DNA of 64,000 nucleotides, from positions 1 to 64,000 of the forward strand of contig DATDPU010000027.1 of the NCBI GenBank assembly GCA_035292585.1. Direction: 5' to 3'. Shown in pieces: positions 24,434 to 34,223 of the stretch. Positions within the stretch are counted from its first letter, which is position 1, and each line of letters begins with the position of its first letter. The position numbers and the translations under genes were made by a program. The notes below the pieces were generated by a model. It did no database searches. It was not told the DNA's origin and saw only the letters and a program-made list of their open reading frames with translations. The stretch comes from DASSFZ01 sp035292585. Lineage in GTDB: Bacteria > Chloroflexota > Anaerolineae > Fen-1058.

Positions 24434-27400
24434 CTAGCGCGCCTCGGCGGGCGCCGGATCCATCGGTAACCAAACCGTAAAGGTGCTGCCTCGGCCGACT
24501 TCGCTCTCCACCGTGATTTGCCCCGAATGTTGCTCGATGATTTCCTTGACGATCGAGAGCCCCAGGCCCGTTCCCCGTACCTCGAAGTGTTCGGCCTGCC
24601 CCCGGTAAAACCGATCGAAAATGCGCTGTTGATCTTCAACCGGAATACCGATCCCAGTATCGCTCACCGCGACGACGGCCCGTGGCCGCCCCGCGTGTTC
24701 GACCCGCATCGCCCGCAACCTGATCTGCCCGCCGGGCGGGGTATAGTTGATCGCGTTCGCCGTCAGGTTCACAAACACCTGGATCATCTGATTCCGATCG
24801 GCCGGCAGCTTCAACCTGGGTTCGGTCATCTCCAGGCGGAGTTCTTGCTGCTTCGCCTCCGCCTGAGGTTCCAGTGTGACGACGACGTGCCGCAACACTT
24901 CCACCAGATCGATCAGCGTATACGCCGCCAGGCGGCGGTCGCGCTCCAGGCGTGACAGGTCCAACAAATCTGAAATCAGGCGTTCCAGCCGGCCGACCTC
25001 GTTCTGCAGCGTCGCCAGATACTGATCGCGTTTTTCCGGCTTGCCCTTCTGGAACAGCCCCAGGTACAGCTTGACATTCGTCAACGGCGTGCGCAACTCG
25101 TGTGAGACCGTGCTGACAAACTGCGTCTTGAGCCGGTCGACTTCTTCCAGCTTCGTAATATCGCGCAGCACGATCACGTGCCCCACCGTTCGATCATCCT
25201 CGCGGATATAAGCCACCGCCGCCTGGAGCGTGCGCGCGCCGACGTCGATCTTCGACGAGCCGCTCTCGGGCGCCAGACTCCGCAACCAGCCGCGCAATCG
25301 TCCCGGCTGCGCACTATACTCATCTTCGTGCAACAGGCTATCGGCCGTGGGATTGGTGAGCACAATCGCGCCGTCCAAGTCGGTCACCAGCACCGCATCG
25401 GCGACACTATTGAGAATCGTAAACGTGCGCTCCTGCTCGCGCCGAATCTCGGCCGTGCGCTCGGCCACGCGCGTTTCCAGCGAGGCGACGTAGTGCGCCA
25501 GCGCCTGATACAGCAGCGCGTTCTCCACCGCGACGCTGAGCTGACTGGCCAGCGACCTCAGCACCGCCACATCCTCTTCGTTGAACGCATCCACCCGATC
25601 GCTCTCGACGTTCAACACGCCGATCACCGTTCCCCGCGCCTTGAGCGGAAGCGCCAGCTCGGACCGGGTGTGCTGAACTTCCGGGTCCAACACGTAGCGC
25701 GGGTCGAGTCGCACATCGTTGACCAGGACGACCTCACCGCTAGCCGCCGCCGCGCCGATAATGCCCAAGCCGATGGGCCGGCGCATCCCCGTCGGCGTCC
25801 AGGCCAGTACATCCCCGCCAATGCCCGCGCGCCAGACGACGCTGTCGCCGTCGATAGTCATCAGGCTGACGTGATAATAGCCGAACGCGCCGCGAATCTC
25901 CTCGACCACCGTCTGCGCCAGCTGGTCGAGATCGAGGATAGACGTGACCTCCAGTCCGACCCGATTGACCAACGCCAGCTGCAAGGCGCGGCGCTGTTCG
26001 ACCTGGAACAACCGCGCGTTTTCGATCGCAATCGCGGCGTGCCCCGCCAGCACCTGCGCCCGATCGATATCGGCGGCGGTGAACCGATCTGCCCGACGCG
26101 AATCGCCGACGACGAGCGAGCCAATCGGCGTCTCACCCTTGATCATCGGGACAGCCAAGAGCGCCTTCATCCCCGTCCGGCGGGTCAGATCGAAGTTGAC
26201 CCGATCGCTGGTCTCCATCGAATTGATGAATTCACCGCGTCGCTGGTGCAACACGCGCGCGCCCACCGTCTGCCGATCCTCAATGGAGGTGCGCATTCCG
26301 ATGAACGCCTCGCGCGCCGGCCCATGCGCGGCGAAGCCGATGATCTCACTACCCTGTGCCAGCCAGACCACGCCGGTGTCGACGTTGAAGGCTTCCGCGC
26401 TCTCGCGGCAGATTTGCTCCAGCACCAGGTTGAGTTCCAGCGTAGACGTGATAGCCAGGCTCATGCGGCCCAGCGCCGAGGCGAAGCGCTCGCGCTCAAG
26501 CGATTGCTCGAACGAGCGCGCATTGGTGATCGCGGCGGCAGCCTGGTTCGCAATCGCCCCCAACAGCTCCGCTTGCTCCGGGCGATAGATACCGGGTTGG
26601 CGGTGATCGACCGACAGCGTACCGAGCGTTTCGTCGCGGGCGATGAGCGGCGCGCCCATCCACCCATGAACATCTTCTAAGCCGGGGAACATCGGCCAGG
26701 CTTCAAAGCCTTGCACGTCATCCAGGATCAACGGCTTGCGGGTCTTGAGGGCTCGGGCCGACGGCGTGTCATGGGTTAGATCGAGCGTTGCGCCGACAAT
26801 GTGCTCGGGGTATTTGAAACCCCGCCCGGCGATGACGCGCAGGCTGTCTGGTTCTTCCAGCAGCAACACCGCCGCGCTGGTGTACGGGATCACGCGCGCG
26901 ATCTGATCGAACAAGCGCTCGAACACTTCGCTCAGGTTGAGCGTGCTGGTCAACACGGCGGACATCTCGCGCAGCACGTCGGCCGCCACGCGGCGTTTCT
27001 GCTCGTCCTCGAACAAGCGGGCGTTTTCGAGCGCCGTCGCCGCCTGATCGGCCAGCAGGCCGACGATGCGCACTTCGTTATCATCGATCCGATGCGGCAC
27101 GTGAAAGATGACATTTATCACGCCCAGCACCCGCCCCCGAATTTGCAGCGGCAGGCTGGCCAGCGCCGAGGTTACCGACCACGGCCAGGCCTGTATCAAG
27201 GGCGCAAAGCGGGGATCGTGCTGCGGATCGTTGATCACGACGATCTCGCTGGTGCGGGCGACTTGCATCGTCAGGCCCTCGCGGCGCGGCGTGGGTTGAC
27301 CGACCTCTTCGTAGCCGGGCGCGGCCGATTTGGCGACCATGTGCAGGAAGTCGGCTTCGGCATCGAAACTGAACAGGTGAACGGCCGTCGCCTTCAACAA

Positions 27401-30400
27401 GCGCAACGCGCCGTCGGTCACCGCCTGAGACACGCGCTTCACGTCCAACGACTGGCTCATTTCCAGGCTGACCGCTTGCAACGTCAACAACTCGGCCAGG
27501 CGTTGGCGCGTCTCCTGGTACAACCGCGCGTTCTCGATCGCCACGGCGGCATGACTGGCGATTGTCTGCGCCGTCTCGGCGTGTTCGCGCCGATATCGTC
27601 CGGGCGTCTGGCTGGCAAAGGCCAACACGCCGCTGATCTGCCCCTTGGCCTGCAAGGGCACGCCCAACCAGCCGTGCATGTCCTGATGGCCGGGCTGATC
27701 GGTCCAGCCCGCCAGCGTTTGTACATTCTCGTAAATGATCACGTCAGGCGAGTGGAGCAGGCGCTCGGCCAGGCTGCCCGGCAGCCGATGGAATGAATCG
27801 GGCTTGAACTCCGGCAACCGCCCCCGGCTCGCCGCAACATGCAGTCGCTCGGACAGCGCCTGTCCATCGGACTGCGGAGCGCTGATGAAAACCGCCGCCG
27901 AATCATAAGGGAGCAGTTCGGCGGCGCGTTCCAGCAGCGCTTCCAGGATCGGTTGTAACTCCAGCGACGAACTGACCACTGCCGCCAGGTCGCGTACGGT
28001 TTCAGCCACGGCGCGGCGCTGTCGCTCGGCTTCAAACAGGCGCGCATTATCGATCGCGCCGGCCGCGACATTCGCCATCGTCTGGCAAATATAAACTTCC
28101 TCCGGCTGCCAGCGACGCGGCTTTTCCGTTTCCCAGACCTCGACGCACCCGATCAACCGCTCCCGCATCACGAGCGGCAGGTACAGCGCATTGAGCACGC
28201 CGCGCAGGTTCAAGGTTACCAGGAGCGGCAGATCAACCTGGCTTTGATCGACGGTATACGTTGCCGGCTGGCGCGATTTCATCGCCGCCACCAGCTCCGG
28301 TACTTCACCCAGGTTCAATTCCACGCCGATCATCGATTGGCGCTCAGACGGATTGGCGCGTACACCCACATACTGCGCCAACAAGCGGCCGACGCCGGCT
28401 GGCAGATCCCAGGTGTGCACCCGCGCGCTGGTCGCGTCAACCGCGCTCACCACCCACTGCGCCAAACGGCCCAACACCTGATCGCTATCCAGGCTGCTGC
28501 CAAACTCCTGGCTCGCCGCAAACAGCGTCGACAGCTTCACAGCCCGCTGCTGCGTCTCCTGGTACAGTTGGGCCAGCGACAACGCCGCGTTCACCTGCCC
28601 GGCGAGGGTCTCCAGCATTGCGACGTCGTCGGCGTCGAAAGCGGTCAGGCGATCGCTCTCGATGTTCAGCACGCCGACCACGTGCTCCTCGATCCGCAGC
28701 GGCACGGCCACTTCCGATCGCGTGTGACGGCCTGGCGGGCCGCCCACGTAATAGGGATCCGTATTGACATGGCCGCTGAAATAAGTCTGGCCCGTCGTCG
28801 CCGCATGACCGATAATGCCTTCATCCAACGAAAACCTCTGGCCGAACAAAATATCCGGCCCGCCCGCGTCCGGTCCGGCCTGTGCCCGCCATACCAGTTG
28901 ATCCGACTCCGCATCGACCATAAACACATCGACGTGCACCGGCCCGAACCGCCCGGCAATCCGATCGGCCGTCTGGCTCAGGATCGTATCCTCATCCAGC
29001 GCCACGATCAGCTCGCGGCCCAGATCGTTCAGCAGGGCCATCCGTTCGGAGCGTTCGCGCTCCATCTGGAAACGCCGCGCGTTATCGATCGCGACCGCGG
29101 CCTGTTGCGCGATCAACGATACGTTGTGCACATCTTCTTCGCGGTAGAAACCCGGCTGGTCATGCTGCAACGTCAGCAAGCCGATCACCTTGTTATGCAC
29201 GATCAGGGGTGCGCCGACCCAGGCGCCGATATGGAGCGCGGCCGGCTGCGCCCCCCAGGTTTCGTTCAACCCCAGGTCAGCGATGACTTGCGTCTGGCGC
29301 TTGAGCACCGCTTGCCAGCCTGGGTCGTGTTCATCCCGTGGATAAGTCTGGCCCAGCCCGGCCGCCGCGTCAGCCAGGCCTCGGGCGGCGATCACGCGCA
29401 ATTCAGCCGCTTCGACTAACAGGATATTGGCGATCAGGTACGGCGCTACCCCGCCGACCTGATCGAGCACGGTCGCCAGGACGGCGTCTAACTCCAGATT
29501 GGAGGCGACGGCGGCATTCACCTCGCGCACCGCTTCCGCCATCTGCTGGCGGCGCCGGGTCGCCTCGATCAGACGCGTGTTTTCAATCGATAATGCAATT
29601 TGCCGCCCCGCGATTGCGAGCCAATCCAACGCCTCGCCGGACAATCGGCGCACGCTGCGCGCGTAAAGCAGCATCGCCCCGATGGGGTCGCGCCCAACCA
29701 AACCAATGCCGATGATCGTCTGAATGCTATGCTGCACGAGGAGCTCCCGATACAGCACGCGCGGGTCATGCATGACGTCCGTCACCACAATGGCGCATCC
29801 GTCCGCCAAGGCCCGGCCGCCCACATCTTCGCCGACTTGCGCCGGAGCGCGCCGCGCGGCATCCCATAAATCGCCCGGCAGTCCATGCCCGACGTAAGGC
29901 AGCAGCTGATCGCCCGCCGGTTCCCGCAAAACGATGATGGCAAATTCCATCCCGGATACGCGCAAGACTTGTTCCAGCGCCCGATCGAGCGAGACCTGCA
30001 GATCGCCCGGATCGGCTACGGTAGCCAGGGTCGTCAACGCGGTCAGCTCATCCGTGCGCTGCTGCAAGCGAGCATTGGCGCGCTCATACAACAGCGCATT
30101 TTCGATCGCGACCGCCGCCTGATTGGCAAACAGCTCGAGCGAGACCAGATCGTCGTGCGCGGGACGCTGTCCATTGGCCGGTCGATCGGCTTGAATCAGG
30201 CCCAGGGTATCGCCGCCGATCTCAATCGGAGTCACCAGCAGATCGCCGGCCAGCCACGCGCGCTGGTTCGCCTGACGGCAGGGTACAAAGTAGGAGTGAC
30301 CGATGCGGAATTCGGTCTTGCGCCAAAGCGTTTCCTCGAGAGGAGCCGGACTGGGCGCCGGCTGCTCCACTGGCCCCTGCGCCGCTCGCACGGACAGCGC

Positions 30401-31855
30401 CAGCGTCTGCGGATCACGCAGCCAGACCGTCACGCGCTCCCAGCCCAGGCTCTGGCGAATCGCCTGGCAGATCAAGTCTAACAGGCCATTCAACGGTAGG
30501 CGCAGCTGCAGCTGCTCGCTCACCTGCACCAGCTGCGTCAGCTCTTGCAGCTTGGCCGCCAGGCGTGCTTGCGTGGCTTCGAAGCGCCGCGCCCGTTCTA
30601 ACGCAGCCTGGATCTGCGAGGCAAACGCCTCGATCACCGGTTGATCGTCCGCCACCAACTTGTCGCCGGGATAACCCACCACAATCAGCCCGTACAGCTG
30701 CCCTTCCAGGCGCAGGCGCAAGCCGAACTGTTCGCGGTAGTTCATGACCTTTTGAAGCGGCCGGGCCAACGGCTTCAACGGCTGCGGCAGCATCTCGCGG
30801 ATCAGTTCAATGGCATTGGGCAGGATCAGCGGAGTCTCACTGTGCAGGATCGATTGTAGAATCGGTGAAGCCGCCACAGAGATGCGAAAATTGAGTGGAT
30901 CCAACCCGGTGATGCGAAGAGTATGTTCTAGGACATGAGTTGCCAGGTGGGTGTACGACAGCATCAACGTGTTCTCACCCTCCACCAGGCGGAACACCGA
31001 TAGGATCAACCCCACCGTGCGCAGTTGCTCGCCCGCAGCGCGGAATACATCCAGCGATGTCAGCGCACCTTGCATCGCCGCAGCCGCGGTCGTCAGCGCG
31101 TGCAGCAGTTCCCCGGCGCGCGCTTCACGGCGCAAATCACGCAGCACGATCAGATAAGCCGCTTGATTGTCCAGCGTGAGCAAACTCACCTGCACTTCTA
31201 CCGGCGCCGCGCGGCGGCGCCGCCGCAGCATCCGCCGCACCGGCTCTGATCCGGCCAGTTCGGCGAGGGAGAGCGGCTGATCGCTCTTGATCCAGCGTTG
31301 CCAGGGCGCGCCCAGCAATTCGGCGGCCGATCGCTCCAACAACTGTTCGGCCGGCCGATTCACCTCGATGATCAGCCCATGGGCATCGCACACGCACAAG
31401 GCATCCTGAATGCCGTCGAATAGCAGCCGGTAACGATTCTCTGACGAGCGCACCTGTTGCAGCAGCGCGCTGTGTTGCGCCCGCTCGACCGCGCGCTCCA
31501 GAATCGCAGGGACGGCAAGGTGCAACAGCGCCAGATCGGCTTCGGTCTTGGCCACAAAGCCGGCTGCGCCGCGCTGAACCACATCGGCGGCGGATTGATC
31601 GCGGGAGAGGGCCAGGATGGGGAGCGCCGGGGCGAGGGTGTGAACGGTGTCGAAGGCATCAAACGCTTTCGGCCAGCCGTCTAGATCGACCAGGGCAAGG
31701 TCGAAGTGGTCGTTGCCGAGCTGCGCGCGCGCCGCCTCTGGGCGCGGCGCTTCAAAAACGCGAAAGCGCACTGCGCGCCCACGCAGTGCTTTACGAATGA
31801 GCCGACGGTCGGATTCGTTGGGTTCGACCAGCAGAAGGCGGATAGAGGATGCCAT
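24434..31855 (-). CDS. Giant sensor histidine kinase with 11 tandem GAF domains
   Basis: A 2473-residue soluble kinase. Order: degenerate receiver domain (1-~110, L-A-L-V-D-L-D-G), PAS (~135-250), then eleven GAF units of ~170-190 residues, each ending in a helix of the form A-V-A-I-E-N-A-R-L-F/Y. A second PAS (F-T-I-L-N-S-V-A-D-A-V-L-V) follows, then HisKA (V-S-H-E-L-R-T-P-L-T-N-V) and HATPase (N-L-T-A-N-A-I-N-Y-T, D-T-G-I-G-I-P, G-T-G-L-G-L-S-I-V). No membrane helix is seen, so it should sense cytoplasmic ligands. ATG 31855 was preferred over an upstream GTG (31888). The next gene is a hybrid regulator-kinase 8 nt away. Confidence 0.93.
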   Translation of the reverse strand: MASSIRLLLVEPNESDRRLIRKALRGRAVRFRVFEAPRPEAARAQLGNDHFDLALVDLDGWPKAFDAFDTVHTLAPALPILALSRDQSAADVVQRGAAGFVAKTEADLALLHLAVPAILERAVERAQHSALLQQVRSSENRYRLLFDGIQDALCVCDAHGLIIEVNRPAEQLLERSAAELLGAPWQRWIKSDQPLSLAELAGSEPVRRMLRRRRRAAPVEVQVSLLTLDNQAAYLIVLRDLRREARAGELLHALTTAAAAMQGALTSLDVFRAAGEQLRTVGLILSVFRLVEGENTLMLSYTHLATHVLEHTLRITGLDPLNFRISVAASPILQSILHSETPLILPNAIELIREMLPQPLKPLARPLQKVMNYREQFGLRLRLEGQLYGLIVVGYPGDKLVADDQPVIEAFASQIQAALERARRFEATQARLAAKLQELTQLVQVSEQLQLRLPLNGLLDLICQAIRQSLGWERVTVWLRDPQTLALSVRAAQGPVEQPAPSPAPLEETLWRKTEFRIGHSYFVPCRQANQRAWLAGDLLVTPIEIGGDTLGLIQADRPANGQRPAHDDLVSLELFANQAAVAIENALLYERANARLQQRTDELTALTTLATVADPGDLQVSLDRALEQVLRVSGMEFAIIVLREPAGDQLLPYVGHGLPGDLWDAARRAPAQVGEDVGGRALADGCAIVVTDVMHDPRVLYRELLVQHSIQTIIGIGLVGRDPIGAMLLYARSVRRLSGEALDWLAIAGRQIALSIENTRLIEATRRRQQMAEAVREVNAAVASNLELDAVLATVLDQVGGVAPYLIANILLVEAAELRVIAARGLADAAAGLGQTYPRDEHDPGWQAVLKRQTQVIADLGLNETWGAQPAALHIGAWVGAPLIVHNKVIGLLTLQHDQPGFYREEDVHNVSLIAQQAAVAIDNARRFQMERERSERMALLNDLGRELIVALDEDTILSQTADRIAGRFGPVHVDVFMVDAESDQLVWRAQAGPDAGGPDILFGQRFSLDEGIIGHAATTGQTYFSGHVNTDPYYVGGPPGRHTRSEVAVPLRIEEHVVGVLNIESDRLTAFDADDVAMLETLAGQVNAALSLAQLYQETQQRAVKLSTLFAASQEFGSSLDSDQVLGRLAQWVVSAVDATSARVHTWDLPAGVGRLLAQYVGVRANPSERQSMIGVELNLGEVPELVAAMKSRQPATYTVDQSQVDLPLLVTLNLRGVLNALYLPLVMRERLIGCVEVWETEKPRRWQPEEVYICQTMANVAAGAIDNARLFEAERQRRAVAETVRDLAAVVSSSLELQPILEALLERAAELLPYDSAAVFISAPQSDGQALSERLHVAASRGRLPEFKPDSFHRLPGSLAERLLHSPDVIIYENVQTLAGWTDQPGHQDMHGWLGVPLQAKGQISGVLAFASQTPGRYRREHAETAQTIASHAAVAIENARLYQETRQRLAELLTLQAVSLEMSQSLDVKRVSQAVTDGALRLLKATAVHLFSFDAEADFLHMVAKSAAPGYEEVGQPTPRREGLTMQVARTSEIVVINDPQHDPRFAPLIQAWPWSVTSALASLPLQIRGRVLGVINVIFHVPHRIDDNEVRIVGLLADQAATALENARLFEDEQKRRVAADVLREMSAVLTSTLNLSEVFERLFDQIARVIPYTSAAVLLLEEPDSLRVIAGRGFKYPEHIVGATLDLTHDTPSARALKTRKPLILDDVQGFEAWPMFPGLEDVHGWMGAPLIARDETLGTLSVDHRQPGIYRPEQAELLGAIANQAAAAITNARSFEQSLERERFASALGRMSLAITSTLELNLVLEQICRESAEAFNVDTGVVWLAQGSEIIGFAAHGPAREAFIGMRTSIEDRQTVGARVLHQRRGEFINSMETSDRVNFDLTRRTGMKALLAVPMIKGETPIGSLVVGDSRRADRFTAADIDRAQVLAGHAAIAIENARLFQVEQRRALQLALVNRVGLEVTSILDLDQLAQTVVEEIRGAFGYYHVSLMTIDGDSVVWRAGIGGDVLAWTPTGMRRPIGLGIIGAAAASGEVVLVNDVRLDPRYVLDPEVQHTRSELALPLKARGTVIGVLNVESDRVDAFNEEDVAVLRSLASQLSVAVENALLYQALAHYVASLETRVAERTAEIRREQERTFTILNSVADAVLVTDLDGAIVLTNPTADSLLHEDEYSAQPGRLRGWLRSLAPESGSSKIDVGARTLQAAVAYIREDDRTVGHVIVLRDITKLEEVDRLKTQFVSTVSHELRTPLTNVKLYLGLFQKGKPEKRDQYLATLQNEVGRLERLISDLLDLSRLERDRRLAAYTLIDLVEVLRHVVVTLEPQAEAKQQELRLEMTEPRLKLPADRNQMIQVFVNLTANAINYTPPGGQIRLRAMRVEHAGRPRAVVAVSDTGIGIPVEDQQRIFDRFYRGQAEHFEVRGTGLGLSIVKEIIEQHSGQITVESEVGRGSTFTVWLPMDPAPAEAR

Positions 31856-31952
31856 GGAAGCCTGAATTCCAGCCTGCTTCGGCAGCACAGGCTGGCTCGC
31901 GCGGGGCTGTGGCCGGCGTGTCGGCCGGTTGGGTATCCCTTTTACAGGGGAG

Positions 31953-31980
31953 ATTATAGACCGATTTAAGCGGTCTACAA
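31953..31980 (-). promoter_or_regulatory. Promoter of the giant kinase operon
   Basis: Minus strand: -35 TTGTAG (31980-31975), 16-nt spacer, -10 TATAAT (31958-31953). It predicts a leader of ~90 nt before ATG 31855. Confidence 0.7.
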
Positions 31981-32084
31981 CCTTACGGTTTAGTTAGAGT
32001 TGTGTTGTCCGAATTTTGCGCTGAGACTATGTTGGGATACTTGCCAATCCGTGTGATCCGTGTAAGCCGTGGGAAATCCGGGTT

Positions 32085-33437
32085 TTAGATGCCGACCAGC
32101 TTGTAGCCCCGCCCCCGCACCGTCAGCAGGTAGCGCGGGTTGGCCGGGTCTTGTTCGAGTTTGGCGCGCAGGCGGCTGATGAGCTTCTCGATGCGGGCGT
32201 CGTCGACTTCGTCGATGTAATCCTGGCCCCACACGCTTTCGACAATCTGATACTTGTCGCACATCTTGTTCAATCGGCCCCACAACAGCAGCAGCAACCG
32301 GTATTCGAGGTCCGTAAGGGTCGGCACGGGCTGCCCATCCACCGTCACCTCGCCGGCATCCACATCCACCCACACGCCCGCCCGCGCCGACTGACGAGCA
32401 TGGCGCTGGCGGCGCGCAAAACCGGCGAACAGCGAGCTGAATAAGCGCGGCGGGTTGCCGACGATCAGGCCCTTCTCCAGCAGCGCCGCGCGCCGGGCTG
32501 GCTCGATCGCCGCCGCAGCCTCTAGCGTCAGATCGGTCAGGGCTTCCCGTTCGCCGTCGCTCAACTGGCTCCACAGTTTGCTGCATTCCGCGCGTGCGCC
32601 GGCATCGTCTTCCAACCGCTCACGGGCCAGGGCGAGCGCCTGGCTAAGCGCATCGGCCGGCACGCCGGCCGCCACTTGTAAGACCACGCGCGTGACGGCC
32701 TGGCCCAGGCTGGCGTGGCCGCCGGCCTGCTCGACGATGAAATCCAGCTCGTGCGGATCGAGTGTCGCCCCTTCGGCCTGCGCCCATTTGACGGCCAGCG
32801 CGCGCGCTTCTGCGTCGTTCAGCATGTGCAAGGTGCGCTGGCGGCCGACGAACAGCTCGACGAATTCACTTACATCGCTGTCGGTGTTGCGCGCGCTGAG
32901 CGGCGTGGTCGTCGCCACCACGTAGCTCAGGCGCTTCCCAAACTTGTCGCTGAGCGCGCGCAGGTTCAGAAACACGCGACTGTCCAGCCGGGCAAACGGC
33001 TCATCGAACTCGTCGAATAAGATCACGATCGAGCGTTCCAAGCCCGCGCTGAGCGTGTCGAGGGCGTCGTTGAAGGCCAGGGGCACGGCAAACTCGCTCG
33101 GCGGCTCGACCACTTTTTGGTAGAACTCATTCAAGCGCAGGCCCAGCCCATGCGGCGCCTCCACGCCTTGAAGCGCCGCCTGCGCCGCGCGCAGGGTCAC
33201 CTCATAAAAGCCCTGGGGGGTGAGGGTGAGCATCAAGTTGCAGTCCACGTAGATGAACGTGAACGTGGCCGCGCGCGAACCCAGCAGTTGGGCCTGCGTC
33301 TCGGTCGAGCACACCGCGCGCAATAGGGTGGACTTGCCCACGTTGCTCAGACCGACGATCGATACCGAGTAGCCTTCGGCGGTCGTTCGAAGAATGAACT
33401 CAACATCGTCTTGGCGAGAATGATTTGAAGTTGACAT
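32085..33437 (-). CDS. P-loop ATPase fused to an OmpR-type winged helix
   Basis: A 450-residue regulator. The N-terminal half is an AAA/STAND-like ATPase: Walker A V-G-L-S-N-V-G-K-S-T (~27-36) and Walker B I-V-I-L-F-D-E-F-D-E. A helical region follows, and the last ~100 residues form an OmpR/PhoB-type DNA-binding domain (T-D-L-E-Y-R-L-L-L-L-L-W, Y-I-D-E-V-D-D-A-R-I-E-K-L-I-S-R-L-R, V-R-G-R-G-Y-K-L). No receiver domain is present, so ATP-dependent conformational change would replace phosphorylation as the switch. ATG 33437 follows GAAGAGAG. Targets are unknown. Confidence 0.88.
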   Translation of the reverse strand: MSTSNHSRQDDVEFILRTTAEGYSVSIVGLSNVGKSTLLRAVCSTETQAQLLGSRAATFTFIYVDCNLMLTLTPQGFYEVTLRAAQAALQGVEAPHGLGLRLNEFYQKVVEPPSEFAVPLAFNDALDTLSAGLERSIVILFDEFDEPFARLDSRVFLNLRALSDKFGKRLSYVVATTTPLSARNTDSDVSEFVELFVGRQRTLHMLNDAEARALAVKWAQAEGATLDPHELDFIVEQAGGHASLGQAVTRVVLQVAAGVPADALSQALALARERLEDDAGARAECSKLWSQLSDGEREALTDLTLEAAAAIEPARRAALLEKGLIVGNPPRLFSSLFAGFARRQRHARQSARAGVWVDVDAGEVTVDGQPVPTLTDLEYRLLLLLWGRLNKMCDKYQIVESVWGQDYIDEVDDARIEKLISRLRAKLEQDPANPRYLLTVRGRGYKLVGI

Positions 33438-33505
33438 ACTCTCTTCGTCTTTTAAGAAGAAAGGCCAACGCCCCATGCAGCACGTTGGCCCACCTTAGAC
33501 AGCCT

Positions 33506-33548
33506 ACAACAAAACGAGCGGCTGCGCGCCCCGATGAGCTGCCGCTCG
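33506..33548 (-). terminator. Rho-independent terminator after the IPATG protein gene
   Basis: Minus-strand stem CGAGCGGC / GCCGCTCG followed by TTTTGTTG, immediately after the stop at 33555. It separates this gene from the ATPase-winged-helix gene. Confidence 0.8.
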
Positions 33549-33554
33549 CCCCGA

Positions 33555-34193
33555 CTACGTGTGCACGGTGCGTAGCCGGCGCGCGACAAAGAGCAGCACG
33601 ACCAGCCCACCCGCCAAGGCCAGACCGGCTACATCGCCAATGCCGGTGGCCGGAATGGCGCCGGTACCGCCGGCTGCCGGCGTGCCGCTGGCCGAAGGCG
33701 TACCGCCGGAGGCGCTTCGGGTGCCGGCAGGTGTGGCAGTCCGCGTGGCGGCGGGCGTGCCCGCCGCTGGCGTAGTCGCACGCGTGGCAGCCGGCGTGCC
33801 GGTTCTACTCGTTGGAGTTGAGGCGCCGCCGGGCGTGGCGGCGGGCGTGCCGGCGCCAGGGGTGACCCCGGCTGTCGTAGCCGCTACCGTGGCGGTGGCA
33901 GTGGGCGGTGGTTGAGTCGGGCTGGGCGTATCGGTTGGGGCCGGCGTGTCGGTCGGCGCTGGGGTAGACGTTGGCTCAGGCGTGCTCGTCGCCTGCGCGA
34001 TCGCCAGCGCGGTCGCCGTCGCATTCTGATCGGCGGCCTGTTGCCGTCCGGCAGAACGATTGGACGCGATGATCGCAATGGCAATGATGCCCACAATGAG
34101 AACGGCGCCGAGCAGGACGGCGGCAATCAGGAAAGTACGGTTGGAAGACTCATCGCCGTTGCCATTATCGGGAGCCATGTCTTCGGATACCAT
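33555..34193 (-). CDS. Cell-surface protein with Thr/Pro-rich body and IPATG sorting-like tail
   Basis: A 212-residue protein of unknown function. Residues ~20-43 are a membrane helix (L-L-G-A-V-L-I-V-G-I-I-A-I-A-I-I). Residues ~55-170 are almost entirely Thr, Pro, Ser, Ala and Gly repeats (T-P-A-P-T-D-T-P; G-T-P-A-A-T-R). The C-terminus reads G-A-I-P-A-T-G, then a hydrophobic helix and the basic tail R-R-L-R-T-V, the organisation of a sortase sorting signal (LPxTG-like). No sortase gene lies in this window. An alternative reading is a protein anchored at both ends by membrane helices. Confidence 0.8.
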   Translation of the reverse strand: MVSEDMAPDNGNGDESSNRTFLIAAVLLGAVLIVGIIAIAIIASNRSAGRQQAADQNATATALAIAQATSTPEPTSTPAPTDTPAPTDTPSPTQPPPTATATVAATTAGVTPGAGTPAATPGGASTPTSRTGTPAATRATTPAAGTPAATRTATPAGTRSASGGTPSASGTPAAGGTGAIPATGIGDVAGLALAGGLVVLLFVARRLRTVHT

Positions 34194-34223
34194 GCTCTCT
34201 CCTCCTGTGAATGCCGCCCTATT

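Noticed and set aside
25178..26680. A 500-codon plus-strand frame
   Set aside because: Antisense to the GAF-domain kinase, with no start signals or motifs.
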